From the NCBI GenBank assembly GCA_040217575.1, contig JAVJPW010000001.1, positions 124,001-188,000 of the forward strand: a stretch of DNA of 64,000 bases. The letters are read 5' to 3'. The notes under the pieces were generated by a model. It was not told the DNA's origin, did no database searches, and worked only from the letters and a program-made list of their open reading frames with translations. The stretch comes from Pacificispira sp040217575 (GTDB lineage Bacteria; Pseudomonadota; Alphaproteobacteria; UBA8366; Aestuariispiraceae). This document shows, in pieces, positions 1 to 7,869 of the stretch (positions within the stretch are counted from its first letter, which is position 1; each line of letters starts with the position of its first letter). Position numbers and translations under genes: made by a program.

Positions 1-783
1 GTCGCCGCCCCCAAGGAAGGGCGGCATGGCGTCCAGCAGCGTTTCCTTGCCGTACAGCACGCCGATACCGTTCGGGCCGTACAGCTTGTGCCCCGTGAAG
101 ACATAGAAGTCGCAGTCCAGCGCCTGCACATCGACCGCCATATGCATGACCGCCTGGCTGGCGTCGAACAGGACCTTCGCGCCCGCATCATGGGCCATCG
201 CGACGATTTTTTCCGCCGGCGTGATCGTGCCCATCACGTTGGATACATGGGTGACGGCAACCAGCTTCACCCGTTCGTCCAGCAGGTCCCTGTAGGCGTC
301 GACCAGAAACTCGCCTTCGTCGCTGACCGGAATCACGCCCAGTTCGATGCCGCGTTCTTCGCGCAGCAACTGCCAGGGCACGATGTTGGAATGATGCTCC
401 ATCTCGGTGATCAGAACCTTGTCGCCGGGCTTCAGCGTCTTGCCATAGGAATAGGCGACCAGGTTGATCGCTTCCGTCGCATTCTTGGCAAAGACGATTT
501 CACGTTCCGACCCGGCATTAAGGAAGGCGCGCACCGTTTCGCGCGCATCTTCGTATGCGGCGGTCGTGCGTTCGGAAAAGTCATAGGCACCGCGATGCAC
601 ATTGGCATAGCAATGTTCGAACGCATTGCGCATGGCGTCGATGACGGCCCGCGGCTTTTGCGCCGAAGCGCCATTGTCCAGATAGGCAAGCGGCTTGCCG
701 CGCATGGTTTCCGACAGGATCGGGAAGTCCGCGCGATACGCGTCTACATCATAGTCCTGAACCGGGGTGGGGACGTCGTTCAT
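1..783 (-). CDS. sufS: Cysteine desulfurase SufS, C-terminal part missing at window edge
   Basis: SufS is a PLP enzyme that takes sulfur from L-cysteine as a persulfide and passes it to SufE and the SufBCD scaffold. The visible 261 residues begin MNDVPTPVQDYDVDAYRADF and read through the fold-type I core, including the H-H-S cofactor stretch near 130-132 and the Schiff-base motif TGHKLYGP with Lys233. The catalytic Cys loop and C-terminal domain lie beyond base 1; full SufS proteins have about 410 residues. The ATG overlaps the sufD stop in an ATGA junction, so it is the last visible gene of the suf operon and probably translationally coupled. Identity is very likely; the gene is incomplete only because of the window edge. 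Confidence 0.96.
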   Translation of the reverse strand, partial: MNDVPTPVQDYDVDAYRADFPILSETMRGKPLAYLDNGASAQKPRAVIDAMRNAFEHCYANVHRGAYDFSERTTAAYEDARETVRAFLNAGSEREIVFAKNATEAINLVAYSYGKTLKPGDKVLITEMEHHSNIVPWQLLREERGIELGVIPVSDEGEFLVDAYRDLLDERVKLVAVTHVSNVMGTITPAEKIVAMAHDAGAKVLFDASQAVMHMAVDVQALDCDFYVFTGHKLYGPNGIGVLYGKETLLDAMPPFLGGGD

Positions 784-2003
784 GCCGTACCTCCGTTCAG
801 GGCGCGGGTCAGTTTTTCCTGAAACGCGGTGCGCACCGCCTCGTTCGTGATTTTCTGTACCGCTTCGGCAAGGAAGCTTTCGGTCAGAAGCGCGCGCGCC
901 TGCAACTCCGGCAGGCCGCGTGCGCGCATATAGAACAATTGATCTTCGTCCAGCGCCCCGATCGTGGCGCCGTGTGCGCACTGGACATCGTCGGCATAGA
1001 TTTCCAACTCGGGCTTTGCATCGACTTCCGCCTTTTCGGACAATAACAGGGCCTTGTGCTGTTGCTGCCCGTCGGTGCCCTGTGCGCCTTCGCAGACCAG
1101 TACCTTGCCCTGGAACACGCCGCGCGATGCATCGTCCAGGACGCCGCGGAAAAACTGCCGGCTGACGGCGTTTTCGGCCGCGTGGGTGACGAACGTCGTA
1201 TTGTCGATCAACGCATCGCCGCGCCCGACATAGGATCCAGACAGGGCGGCTTCGCCCCGTTCACCGGCCATCAGGATACGCGTTTCGCGCCGCGCCAACC
1301 CGGCGCCGGTTGCCAGAATGAAACTGTCCAGAACCGCGCCTGTCGATACGCCGATGTCGACCAGCGCAAGCTGCGCGGAATCCCGATCTTCGGCCAATGC
1401 GGAATAAAGGCCCAGTTTCGCGCCGTCGCCCAGGCTGATGCCCAGACTGGGCACCGAAAACCCGCGACCCTGCGCGGTCGCATGACTTTCGATGACGGTC
1501 ATGCCGCCGCCGCGTTCAACCGTAATGGAAACGCGCGCCGCATGGGCAATGGCCGCGTCCCGATCCGCCCCCCAGGTGACATGACGCAGATGGATCGGTG
1601 TGTCGATCACCGCCCCTTCATCGACGCGGATAGACAATTCTTCCTGTGTCAGGGCGTCGCTCAACCGGTCGGTGAACCCGTCCCCCCAGGCTTCGGCGGC
1701 GGGGCCAGCCTCCACCGACAGGCCCCTGGGAAGCCGGTCCAGATCGGAAAGGTCGCGGTCCAGAAAGCCGTTCACCAGCACGATATTCACCGCGCCTTCG
1801 ATTTCCGGCAGGATGTCGGGAAGCTGCGTCAGGCCGTGGCGATCTTCGGCCAGCCAGACGGTCCAGCCGATCTTTTCCAGCCGCTTCAGGTCCGTGTACT
1901 TCCACGCCTCGGCCCGGCGGGTCGGCAGCGCATCCTGTGCGTCGAACCGTCCCGGCGCGCCGCGTTGGTGCAACAGGTCCTGGAGAAGGTTGCCTTCCGT
2001 CAT
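780..2003 (-). CDS. sufD: Fe-S cluster assembly protein SufD
   Basis: SufD is the SufB paralogue that completes the SufBC2D scaffold on which new Fe-S clusters are built in the cytosol. The 407-residue protein has a poorly conserved helical N-terminus and the SufBD beta-helix core. Near the C-terminus it has the family signature with the C-A-H-G-A-T-I-G segment, followed by the typical D-E-D-Q-L-F-Y-M-R-A-R-G motif. It overlaps sufC upstream and sufS downstream by ATGA junctions, which fixes both ends. Length and position in the order sufB-sufC-sufD-sufS are normal for the family. Confidence 0.96.
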   Translation of the reverse strand: MTEGNLLQDLLHQRGAPGRFDAQDALPTRRAEAWKYTDLKRLEKIGWTVWLAEDRHGLTQLPDILPEIEGAVNIVLVNGFLDRDLSDLDRLPRGLSVEAGPAAEAWGDGFTDRLSDALTQEELSIRVDEGAVIDTPIHLRHVTWGADRDAAIAHAARVSITVERGGGMTVIESHATAQGRGFSVPSLGISLGDGAKLGLYSALAEDRDSAQLALVDIGVSTGAVLDSFILATGAGLARRETRILMAGERGEAALSGSYVGRGDALIDNTTFVTHAAENAVSRQFFRGVLDDASRGVFQGKVLVCEGAQGTDGQQQHKALLLSEKAEVDAKPELEIYADDVQCAHGATIGALDEDQLFYMRARGLPELQARALLTESFLAEAVQKITNEAVRTAFQEKLTRALNGGTA

Positions 2004-2755
2004 GCCGCCTCCTCGACGAATTCGGCATAGCCTTTCTTTTCAAGCTCCAGCGCCAGTTCCTTGCCGCCGGTCTTCACGATCCGGCCGCCGGACAGAACAT
2101 GCACCTTGTCCGGCACGATATAGTCCAGAAGACGCTGATAGTGGGTGATGACCAGAAACGCGCGGTCCGGCGCGCGCAGGGCATTGACGCCGTCGGCGAC
2201 CAGCTTCAGCGCGTCGATGTCCAGACCGCTGTCGGTTTCGTCCAGGATCGCCAGTTTCGGTTCCAGCACCGCCATCTGCAGGGTTTCGTTCCGTTTCTTC
2301 TCCCCACCGGAAAAGCCGACATTGACCGGGCGTTTCAGCATGTCGTCCGGCATGTTCAGTTCCTTGGCCTTCTTGCGCACCGCCTTCACGAATTCCAGTG
2401 CGTCCAGTTCCGCCTCGCCCCGATATTTCCGGCGCGCATTCATGGCGTGTTTCAGGAACGTCGTGTTGGCCACGCCCGGCAGTTCGACCGGATACTGAAA
2501 CGCCAGAAAGACGCCTTCGCAGGCACGTTCTTCCGGCGCCATATCGAACAGGTCCTTGCCGTCATAGGTGACGGACCCGCCGGTGACTTCATACCCGTCC
2601 CGTCCCGCCAGTACATAGGACAGCGTCGATTTTCCGGACCCGTTCGGACCCATGATCGCGTGTACTTCGCCCGCGTCCAGTTCCAGGTTGATCCCTTTCA
2701 GGATTTCCTTGCCGTCCACTTCGGCCGTCAGATTTTCAATTTTCAACAGGCTCAT
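2000..2755 (-). CDS. sufC: Fe-S cluster assembly ATPase SufC
   Basis: SufC is the ABC-type ATPase of the SufBCD scaffold; it drives conformational change during cluster assembly and does not transport. The 251 residues contain a Walker A motif (GPNGSGKST, about residues 36-44), the ABC signature FSGGEKKRNE, a Walker B LAILDETDSGLD, and the switch His in ITHYQR. It starts 28 bases after the sufB stop and its TGA overlaps the sufD ATG. SufC-type features that separate it from transporters are the lack of membrane partners and the GEKKRNE form of the signature. Confidence 0.97.
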   Translation of the reverse strand: MSLLKIENLTAEVDGKEILKGINLELDAGEVHAIMGPNGSGKSTLSYVLAGRDGYEVTGGSVTYDGKDLFDMAPEERACEGVFLAFQYPVELPGVANTTFLKHAMNARRKYRGEAELDALEFVKAVRKKAKELNMPDDMLKRPVNVGFSGGEKKRNETLQMAVLEPKLAILDETDSGLDIDALKLVADGVNALRAPDRAFLVITHYQRLLDYIVPDKVHVLSGGRIVKTGGKELALELEKKGYAEFVEEAA

Positions 2756-2783
2756 GTTTTTTCAGTCCTTATCCGACGCTGCC

Positions 2784-4250
2784 TTACCCGACACTTCCTT
2801 CAAGGGAGATGCCGATCAGTTTCTGTGCCTCGACCGCGAATTCCATGGGCAGCGTCTGCATCACTTCCTTGCAGAAGCCGTTGACGATCAGGGCGACCGC
2901 CTCTTCCTCGCCAATCCCGCGCGACAGGCAATAGAACAACTGATCCTCGCTGATGCGGCTGGTCGTCGCCTCATGCTCCAACTGTGCGGTCGGGTTGCGG
3001 CTTTCGATATAGGGGATGGTGTGCGCCCCGCACTGGTCACCGATCAGCAGGCTGTCGCACTGGGTGAAGTTGCGCGCGCGTTCCGCCTTCGGCATCACGC
3101 GCACCAGTCCGCGATAGGTCTGGTCGGCGCGCCCGGCCGATATCCCCTTGGAGATGATGCGCGACCGGGTGTTCTTGCCGATATGGATCATCTTGGTGCC
3201 GGTGTCGGCTTCCTGGCGGTTGTTGGTGATCGCGACCGAATAGAATTCACCCTGCGAGTTGTCGCCCTGCAGGATGCAGCTTGGGTATTTCCAGGTGATG
3301 GCCGACCCGGTTTCGACCTGGGTCCAGGACACCTTGGAATTGCGGCCACGGCAGGCGGCGCGCTTGGTGACGAAGTTATAGATCCCGCCCTTGCCGTTTT
3401 CGTCGCCCGGATACCAGTTCTGGACCGTGGAATATTTGATTTCCGCATCGTCCAGCGCGACCAGTTCGACGACGGCGGCGTGCAACTGGTTTTCGTCGCG
3501 CATCGGCGCGGTGCAACCTTCCAGATAGGACACGTAGGACCCTTCGTCCGCGACGATCAGGGTGCGTTCGAACTGGCCCGTATCCTGGGCATTGATCCGG
3601 AAATAGGTGGACAGTTCCATCGGGCATTTCACGCCCTTGGGGATATAGACGAAGCTGCCGTCGGTGAAGACAGCGGAGTTCAGGCAGGCGTGCTTGTTGT
3701 CGGAATAGGGCACGACGGACCCCAGATATTTCTTCACCAGGTCCGGGTGCGTCTTTACCGCTTCGGAAATGGAACAGAAGACGATGCCGTGGCTTTCCAG
3801 TTCCTTGCGATAGGTCGTGGCCACCGACACGCTGTCGAAAACCGCGTCGACCGCAACTTTGGGCGCGCCTTCGACGCCGGCCAAAACTTCCTGTTCTTTC
3901 AGCGGAATGCCCAGTTTTTCATAGGTTTCCAGAAGCTTCGGGTCGACTTCGTCCAGGCTTTTCGGTCCGTCCTTCTTCGGCGCGGCGTAGTAATAGATAT
4001 CGTTGTAATCGATCTGCGGCACATGCGGCTTCTGCCATTGCGGTTCCGGCATGTCCTGCCACAGGCGATAGGCCTTCAGCCGCCAGTCGAGCAGCCATTC
4101 CGGCTCTTCCTTCTTTTTGGAAATCAGGCGCACGATGTCTTCGTTCAGCCCCTTGGGCGCGAAGTCCATTTCGATATCGGTCGTGAAGCCGTAGCGGTAT
4201 TTCTCCGCCTCCAGCGCACTTACTTTTTCGACTGTATCGGTTGTCGCCAT
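2784..4250 (-). CDS. sufB: Fe-S cluster assembly scaffold SufB
   Basis: SufB is the main scaffold subunit that receives sulfur from SufSE and holds the nascent cluster with SufD and SufC. The 488-residue length is usual. The core has the P-K-G-V-K-C-P-M-E-L-S-T-Y-F motif, the G-C-T-A-P segment, and a C-terminal stretch R-N-P-T-A-Q-L-E-H-E-A-T-T-S-R-I followed by E-D-Q-L-F-Y. The gene begins ten bases after the regulator stop, with AGGAAAT as ribosome binding site. Being directly behind the Rrf2 regulator suggests the whole operon is transcribed from the regulator promoter. Confidence 0.97.
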   Translation of the reverse strand: MATTDTVEKVSALEAEKYRYGFTTDIEMDFAPKGLNEDIVRLISKKKEEPEWLLDWRLKAYRLWQDMPEPQWQKPHVPQIDYNDIYYYAAPKKDGPKSLDEVDPKLLETYEKLGIPLKEQEVLAGVEGAPKVAVDAVFDSVSVATTYRKELESHGIVFCSISEAVKTHPDLVKKYLGSVVPYSDNKHACLNSAVFTDGSFVYIPKGVKCPMELSTYFRINAQDTGQFERTLIVADEGSYVSYLEGCTAPMRDENQLHAAVVELVALDDAEIKYSTVQNWYPGDENGKGGIYNFVTKRAACRGRNSKVSWTQVETGSAITWKYPSCILQGDNSQGEFYSVAITNNRQEADTGTKMIHIGKNTRSRIISKGISAGRADQTYRGLVRVMPKAERARNFTQCDSLLIGDQCGAHTIPYIESRNPTAQLEHEATTSRISEDQLFYCLSRGIGEEEAVALIVNGFCKEVMQTLPMEFAVEAQKLIGISLEGSVG

Positions 4251-4259
4251 AACGATTTC

Positions 4260-4724
4260 CTAATGTTCCAACTTTGCCGACGTACCCGCCGGAACGCGAA
4301 AGGCCAGGGGAATGGCCGACGATTCCGCGATCAAATCCGCCAGCGACACGCCGTCCAGTGCCGACCGGACGGCGGAATTGATGGTGTCCCAACCGCCCGC
4401 CATCGGGCACAGGCGTTCGACCGCGCAATTGTCTTCCGATCCGTCGACACAGGCCGTCAGCGCCACCGGTCCTTCCAGGGCGGTAATGATTTCAGACACC
4501 GAAATCTGTGTCGGGTCGCGGTCCAGGTGGTACCCGCCCTGTGCACCGCGTGTCGCGGCCACGACGTCGGCGCGGGCAAGAAGCTTCAGGATTTTTGCGA
4601 CCGTGGGCGCCGGCAGCGTCGTACGATCGGCCAGTTCGGTCGCGGTAGACAGACGGTTCGTGCTGTTCGCCAGATAGCTCAACACGACCACGCCGTAGTC
4701 CGTCATCTTTGAAAGCTTGAACAT
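4260..4724 (-). CDS. Rrf2-family SUF operon regulator (IscR/SufR-like)
   Basis: This 154-residue Rrf2 winged-helix regulator begins MFKLSKMTDYGVVVLSYLA, the usual opening of the SUF-associated Rrf2 subgroup. The N-terminal helix-turn-helix (about 10-70) is followed by a cysteine cluster with three Cys spaced C-x7-C-x5-C in the segment ACVDGSEDNCAVERLC, suited to bind a 2Fe-2S cluster. E. coli IscR uses a C-x5-C-x5-C cluster plus a His, so the spacing differs. It heads the suf operon, 10 bases before sufB, and a 17-base palindrome lies 44-60 bases upstream of its ATG. Autoregulation by Fe-S status is a reasonable inference. AAGGA lies directly upstream of the start. Confidence 0.92.
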   Translation of the reverse strand: MFKLSKMTDYGVVVLSYLANSTNRLSTATELADRTTLPAPTVAKILKLLARADVVAATRGAQGGYHLDRDPTQISVSEIITALEGPVALTACVDGSEDNCAVERLCPMAGGWDTINSAVRSALDGVSLADLIAESSAIPLAFRVPAGTSAKLEH

Positions 4725-4741
4725 TCCTTACCGTCCGAACC

Positions 4742-4762
4742 GGGTTTCGCGGCCCGAAACCC
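4742..4762 (-). repeat. 8-base inverted repeat in the leader of the suf operon
   Basis: GGGTTTCG and CGAAACCC form a perfect inverted repeat around a five-base centre, between the IscR-like palindrome and the regulator ATG. It could form a hairpin in the mRNA leader or be a second protein site. No T tract follows in the minus direction, so it is not a standard terminator. Confidence 0.5.
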
Positions 4763-4767
4763 TAAAG

Positions 4768-4784
4768 AGGACTAATTTAGTCCT
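4768..4784 (-). promoter_or_regulatory. IscR type 1-like operator upstream of the suf operon
   Basis: AGGACTAATTTAGTCCT is a perfect 17-base palindrome around a central T. Its inner 13 bases fit every position of the E. coli IscR type 1 core GACTRAWWYAGTC, and the TAT following on the right also matches the extended consensus. It sits upstream of an Rrf2 regulator with a three-Cys cluster, so it is the probable autoregulatory site. The match is seen directly; binding is inferred. Confidence 0.75.
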
Positions 4785-4871
4785 GTATGGGGCGGAAGAT
4801 AGTTTTCTGCGATGGGAATGCAAGACTTTTCGACGGAAATCCAAGCGTTTGTTCGCAAACCTTGTCCGCCA

Positions 4872-4906
4872 AGGAAAAGGGGCTCCGCCTTACCGGCGAA
4901 GCCCCT
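4872..4906 (-). terminator. Intrinsic terminator of the cold shock gene
   Basis: Read on the minus strand, AGGGGCT-T-CGCC pairs with GGCG-G-AGCCCCT around a five-base loop, and TTTTCCTT follows. It lies 26 bases past the cold shock stop codon, the expected place for a Rho-independent terminator, and isolates that gene from the suf promoter. Confidence 0.8.
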
Positions 4907-4931
4907 GATCGAATTCTTGCTGGCAGCGAGA

Positions 4932-5135
4932 TTACGCGGCGCGCAGATTGACCGCCTTCGGACCGCGACGGTCCGGTTCGACGTCGAACTCGATGTTCTG
5001 TCCGTCGCTCAGCGTATCCAGGCCAGATGCCTGAACGGCCGTGATGTGTACGAACACGTCCTTTTCGCCATCGTCCGGCGTGATAAAGCCGAAGCCTTTG
5101 GTCGTGTTGAAGAATTTAACGGTGCCTTTGGCCAT
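4932..5135 (-). CDS. Cold shock protein, CspA family
   Basis: This is a 67-residue single cold-shock domain (OB fold) that binds single-stranded RNA or DNA. It has both RNA-binding motifs: KGFGFI (residues 13-18) and DVFVH (26-30). It starts MAKGTVKFFN; a longer upstream reading frame exists but its extra residues have no family match, and TAGGA sits just before this ATG. Alphaproteobacteria usually carry several paralogues, so no specific symbol is given. The gene is monocistronic, with its own terminator downstream and a leader of about 200 bases before the previous gene's presumed terminator. Confidence 0.95.
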   Translation of the reverse strand: MAKGTVKFFNTTKGFGFITPDDGEKDVFVHITAVQASGLDTLSDGQNIEFDVEPDRRGPKAVNLRAA

Positions 5136-5433
5136 TCCTAATTGTCCTATTCTCAAGTCTCGTCTTGCGGCGCGGTCCGGTTCGTCCGATCCCTTGCCGC
5201 ACATTCCCGTTGCCCGGGCTGCGGTTCGCGTATCCCGGGGCGACATTCCCACAAATGCTCAAGAGGAAGGAACTCAATCCTGCGGCCGGGCCAGAAGACC
5301 GTTCATGCAAGGCGCGTCATTCAATACTCTAAAACGGATTGCGGTCCGTCACGCGTTGGAAGATGCGCGGGAATGGTTTGAAAAGCAAGAGAAAGTTTCA
5401 TCCAGCCGCGCCAGATTTACAGGAACGTTCAGG
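5136..5433. other. Intergenic stretch between the deformylase and cold shock genes
   Basis: This stretch of nearly 300 bases holds no supported gene. It should contain the promoter and 5' leader of the cold shock gene (minus strand) and a weak terminator for the upstream deformylase gene. Several open frames cross it but none looks coding. No clear -35/-10 pair was found. Confidence 0.5.
5331..5349 (-). terminator. Possible weak terminator after the deformylase gene
   Basis: On the minus strand ACGGA and TCCGT form a five-base stem with a six-base loop, followed by TTTT. It lies about 85 bases past the stop codon of the 5434-6225 gene. The stem is short, so the call is tentative. Confidence 0.4.
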
Positions 5434-6225
5434 TTACGGGCGCCAGTCCAGGCAGGTTTCTATCATATGCCTTAGATGGGGACGCACGCTGTTCGCAAGG
5501 TCGATGCGGAACGGCCAGGGCGGCGTTTCGTCCATATAGGTCGCCTGACTCTGTTCCAGTTGGACCGCATGAACGCCATTTTCCGGGTCGCCGTAGTGGC
5601 GGGTTATGTAACCGCCCTTGAACCGCCCGTTCACCACGGACGTGTAGCCTTGCGCAGAGGTCGCGGCCTTTTCCACTGCGGTTTCCAGCGTCGGCGAGCA
5701 ACTTTTTCCGCCGTTCGTGCCGATGTTGAAGTCCGGCAGCTTGCCATCGAACAGGCGCGGAACCTCCGACGCGATGGAATGCGCATCCCACAGGACGACA
5801 TGACCGTGTTCTCGCCGGATCCGGTCCAGTTCCCGGCGAAGCGTCGCATGATAGGGGGTCCAGTAGCCGTCGACCCGGCCCATCACTTCAGCCACGTCCG
5901 GGTCGATATCGCGGTCATAGATGGGATCGCCGTCAAACGTATCGACCGGCACCAGTCCCGTCGTCTGCTGCCCGGGATAGAGTTCTTCATCGTCCGACGG
6001 CCGGTTCAGGTCGATCACATAGCGCGAATAGTGTGCAATCAGCACCGACGCCCCAAGGCTGGCCGCGAAGTCATACAGCGTGTCCACATGCCAGTCGGTA
6101 TCCGGCAGGGCCCGGGCGGCCGCGGAAAACCGTGCCGAAATTTCTTCGGGCACCTGGGTGCCTGCATGGGGCACATTGATCAGAAGCGGCGCGCGGCCGC
6201 GATGAAGCGTGTAGAGTTCGGGCAT
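5434..6225 (-). CDS. hutG: N-formylglutamate deformylase (HutG-type amidohydrolase)
   Basis: The 263-residue protein belongs to the N-formylglutamate amidohydrolase family, which hydrolyses N-formyl-L-glutamate to formate and glutamate in the five-step histidine degradation route. Family features are VPHAGTQVPEE near the start, ALPDTDWHVDTLYDFA, the RYVIDLNRP segment, WDAHSIASEVPRLFDG in the middle, and the NGRFKGGYITRHYG segment typical of HutG. No other hut gene is in the window, so the rest of the pathway must lie elsewhere or the enzyme acts alone. HutG is favoured over the broader amidohydrolase family by these motifs. Confidence 0.85.
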   Translation of the reverse strand: MPELYTLHRGRAPLLINVPHAGTQVPEEISARFSAAARALPDTDWHVDTLYDFAASLGASVLIAHYSRYVIDLNRPSDDEELYPGQQTTGLVPVDTFDGDPIYDRDIDPDVAEVMGRVDGYWTPYHATLRRELDRIRREHGHVVLWDAHSIASEVPRLFDGKLPDFNIGTNGGKSCSPTLETAVEKAATSAQGYTSVVNGRFKGGYITRHYGDPENGVHAVQLEQSQATYMDETPPWPFRIDLANSVRPHLRHMIETCLDWRP

Positions 6226-6280
6226 ACGCCGCAGATTAGAGCCTTCGCGCGCCGAAACAAGCGCGTTCGGCCGCCCCGTT

Positions 6281-6946
6281 CTATGCCAGCTCGCGGCCCA
6301 GGAATTCGACCGTGCGCTGCCAGCTCAACTCCGATTCCTCCTTTTTGTGGACGTCGGGCCGGGCTTCGTTGAAGAAACCGTGTTCACCTTCGTACCCGTA
6401 GATTTCCACCGGGGTTGCGACACCTGCCATGTCGGACTTCAGCTGTTCGACCGCGGCCGGCGTGCACCAGTCATCCTGACTTGCGAAATGGGCCTGGAAC
6501 GGAACCTTCATCTGGGCGGGATCGGCAACTTCCTTGGGCGGGATCCCGTAATAGCAGACCGCCGCATCGCATTCCGGGATGTGGACGCCGGCGATGATGG
6601 TCAATGCGCCACCCATGCAGAACCCCATGACCGCCGCCTTGCCGCCGCCGGATTTCAGGTGCTGGACCGCACCGCGAATGTCCTGATGCGCCGCGCCGCC
6701 CCAGTCCAGCCCGGTCATCATGTGGTTCGCCTCGTCCGGGTCCTGGGTGACGCGGCCTTCATACAGGTCCGGCGCAAGGGCGGTGAAACCGGCCGCGGCG
6801 AACCGGTCCGCCACACCCTTGATCTGGTCATTCAGGCCCCACCATTCCTGGATCACGACGACCGCGCCTTTCGGGTTGGTGGCTGTCGCCTGATAGCCGG
6901 ACGCCTGATGCCCGTCGGGACAGGTAAAGGTGATCATTTCGCCCAT
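6281..6946 (-). CDS. Dienelactone hydrolase family protein
   Basis: This is a 221-residue alpha/beta hydrolase of the dienelactone hydrolase family (carboxymethylenebutenolidase type). The Cys-Asp-His triad is visible: Cys110 in MGFCMGG, an Asp in ASQDDWCTP (158 or 159) and His189 in GEHGFF. The ATG at 6946 is chosen over one 19 codons upstream because GGAGGA lies eight bases before it and MGEMITFTCPDG matches the usual start. There are no chlorocatechol genes nearby, so the substrate is unknown. It is probably a housekeeping or detoxification esterase. Confidence 0.9.
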   Translation of the reverse strand: MGEMITFTCPDGHQASGYQATATNPKGAVVVIQEWWGLNDQIKGVADRFAAAGFTALAPDLYEGRVTQDPDEANHMMTGLDWGGAAHQDIRGAVQHLKSGGGKAAVMGFCMGGALTIIAGVHIPECDAAVCYYGIPPKEVADPAQMKVPFQAHFASQDDWCTPAAVEQLKSDMAGVATPVEIYGYEGEHGFFNEARPDVHKKEESELSWQRTVEFLGRELA

Positions 6947-7004
6947 GGTTTCGTTCCTCCCGTTCGTTTGGTCGTTCGTCGTTGAAAGAAGTCTAGGTCG
7001 CACG

Positions 7005-7463
7005 TCAAAGATAGTCGAGGGGCAGCGCCGTCGTCGTCTTGATCTCTTCCATCGCGAAACTGGACGACACGTCTGACAGGTCGATACGGGAAATCAGCCG
7101 TTTGTAGAACGCGTCATAGGCCGCGATGTCGGGAACGACGACTTTCATCAGATAGTCGATGTCCCCGCTCATGCGGTAGAATTCGGTTACTTCCGGCATG
7201 TCGCGAACGGCGGCGGCAAACCGGTCCAGCCAGTCCGCGGCGTGGCTGCTGGTTTTGACGGAAACGAAGACCGTTGTGGGGACATTCAGCTTTTCCCGAT
7301 CCAGGATCGCGACGCGCTGTCGAATATAGCCCGCAGCCTCCAACTGTTTTACGCGCCGCCAACAAGGGGTGGGGGAAAGACCCACTTCCTCCGCCAGGTC
7401 GGCGGTGGAGAGCGAGGCGTCGCGCTGCAGCGCGGCCAGTATGCGGCGGTCGATCCGATCCAT
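7005..7463 (-). CDS. Lrp/AsnC family transcriptional regulator
   Basis: The 152-residue protein has an N-terminal AsnC-type helix-turn-helix (LDRIDRRIL-like opening, LSTADLAEEVGLSPTPCWRRVKQLE at about 17-42) and a C-terminal RAM ligand-binding domain. These proteins sense amino acids or related small molecules and act as oligomers. It lies about 60 bases upstream of the dienelactone hydrolase gene on the same strand and is divergent from the DUF6356 gene across an AT-rich spacer, so it may control either neighbour and itself. The ligand cannot be told from sequence. Confidence 0.93.
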   Translation of the reverse strand: MDRIDRRILAALQRDASLSTADLAEEVGLSPTPCWRRVKQLEAAGYIRQRVAILDREKLNVPTTVFVSVKTSSHAADWLDRFAAAVRDMPEVTEFYRMSGDIDYLMKVVVPDIAAYDAFYKRLISRIDLSDVSSSFAMEEIKTTTALPLDYL

Positions 7464-7614
7464 CTTATTATTGTGGAATAAAATTTACTGAAAATCAAAA
7501 AAATTAGAATGAAACAGCATCATACCACCGAAATGATATGAACTTTGGAACGCATTTCATGTGAATCCAATGCATATTGTTCGAAGGATAAAATATACTT
7601 TATGGAGCTTTTGG
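7464..7614. promoter_or_regulatory. AT-rich divergent promoter region of the Lrp and DUF6356 genes
   Basis: The 151 bases between the divergent genes are markedly AT-rich compared with their surroundings, with runs such as AATAAAATTTA near the regulator. This is typical of Lrp-type autoregulated promoters, which prefer AT-rich, bent DNA. No single convincing -35/-10 pair was identified. Confidence 0.45.
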
Positions 7615-7863
7615 ATGTTGCACGATGCCTTTACCCGCCACCCCGCTTCCGTCGGGGAAAGCTATACCGAACATTTCGGAACGGCGCTCAGCTTTGCCGG
7701 TCCCTTGTTCCTGGCGGCGTTGTGCTGTGTCGTGCATGCGGTCTTGCCGTTTGCGTTCGAAAAGACCGGCAGCCGTATCATCACCGGCCTTCACGACCGC
7801 ATGGTCGCCCACCGGGTGAAACCGCAGAATTCGATGAAGGTTCAGCCCGCGCCCGCGGAATAG
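7615..7863 (+). CDS. DUF6356 family small membrane protein
   Basis: This is an 82-residue protein with the DUF6356 pattern: a short N-terminal segment TRHPASVGESYTEHF, one hydrophobic stretch (about residues 29-49, FAGPLFLAALCCVVHAVLPF), then TGSRIITGLHDRM. Function is unknown; it is probably an inner-membrane protein. The ATG at 7615 is preferred because GGAG lies seven bases before it and the family motif starts shortly after. In-frame starts at 7561 (GTG) and 7570 (ATG) would add residues coded by atypically AT-rich sequence. The gene ends seven bases from the ribF stop, convergent. Confidence 0.8.
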   Translation: MLHDAFTRHPASVGESYTEHFGTALSFAGPLFLAALCCVVHAVLPFAFEKTGSRIITGLHDRMVAHRVKPQNSMKVQPAPAE

Positions 7864-7869
7864 GGCCCG

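Noticed and set aside
2652..4712. 686-codon open frame on plus opposite sufB
   Set aside because: It is a shadow frame of the real sufB gene: sufB has strong motifs, proper starts and operon context, and the plus frame has none. Long antisense frames are expected in high-GC DNA.
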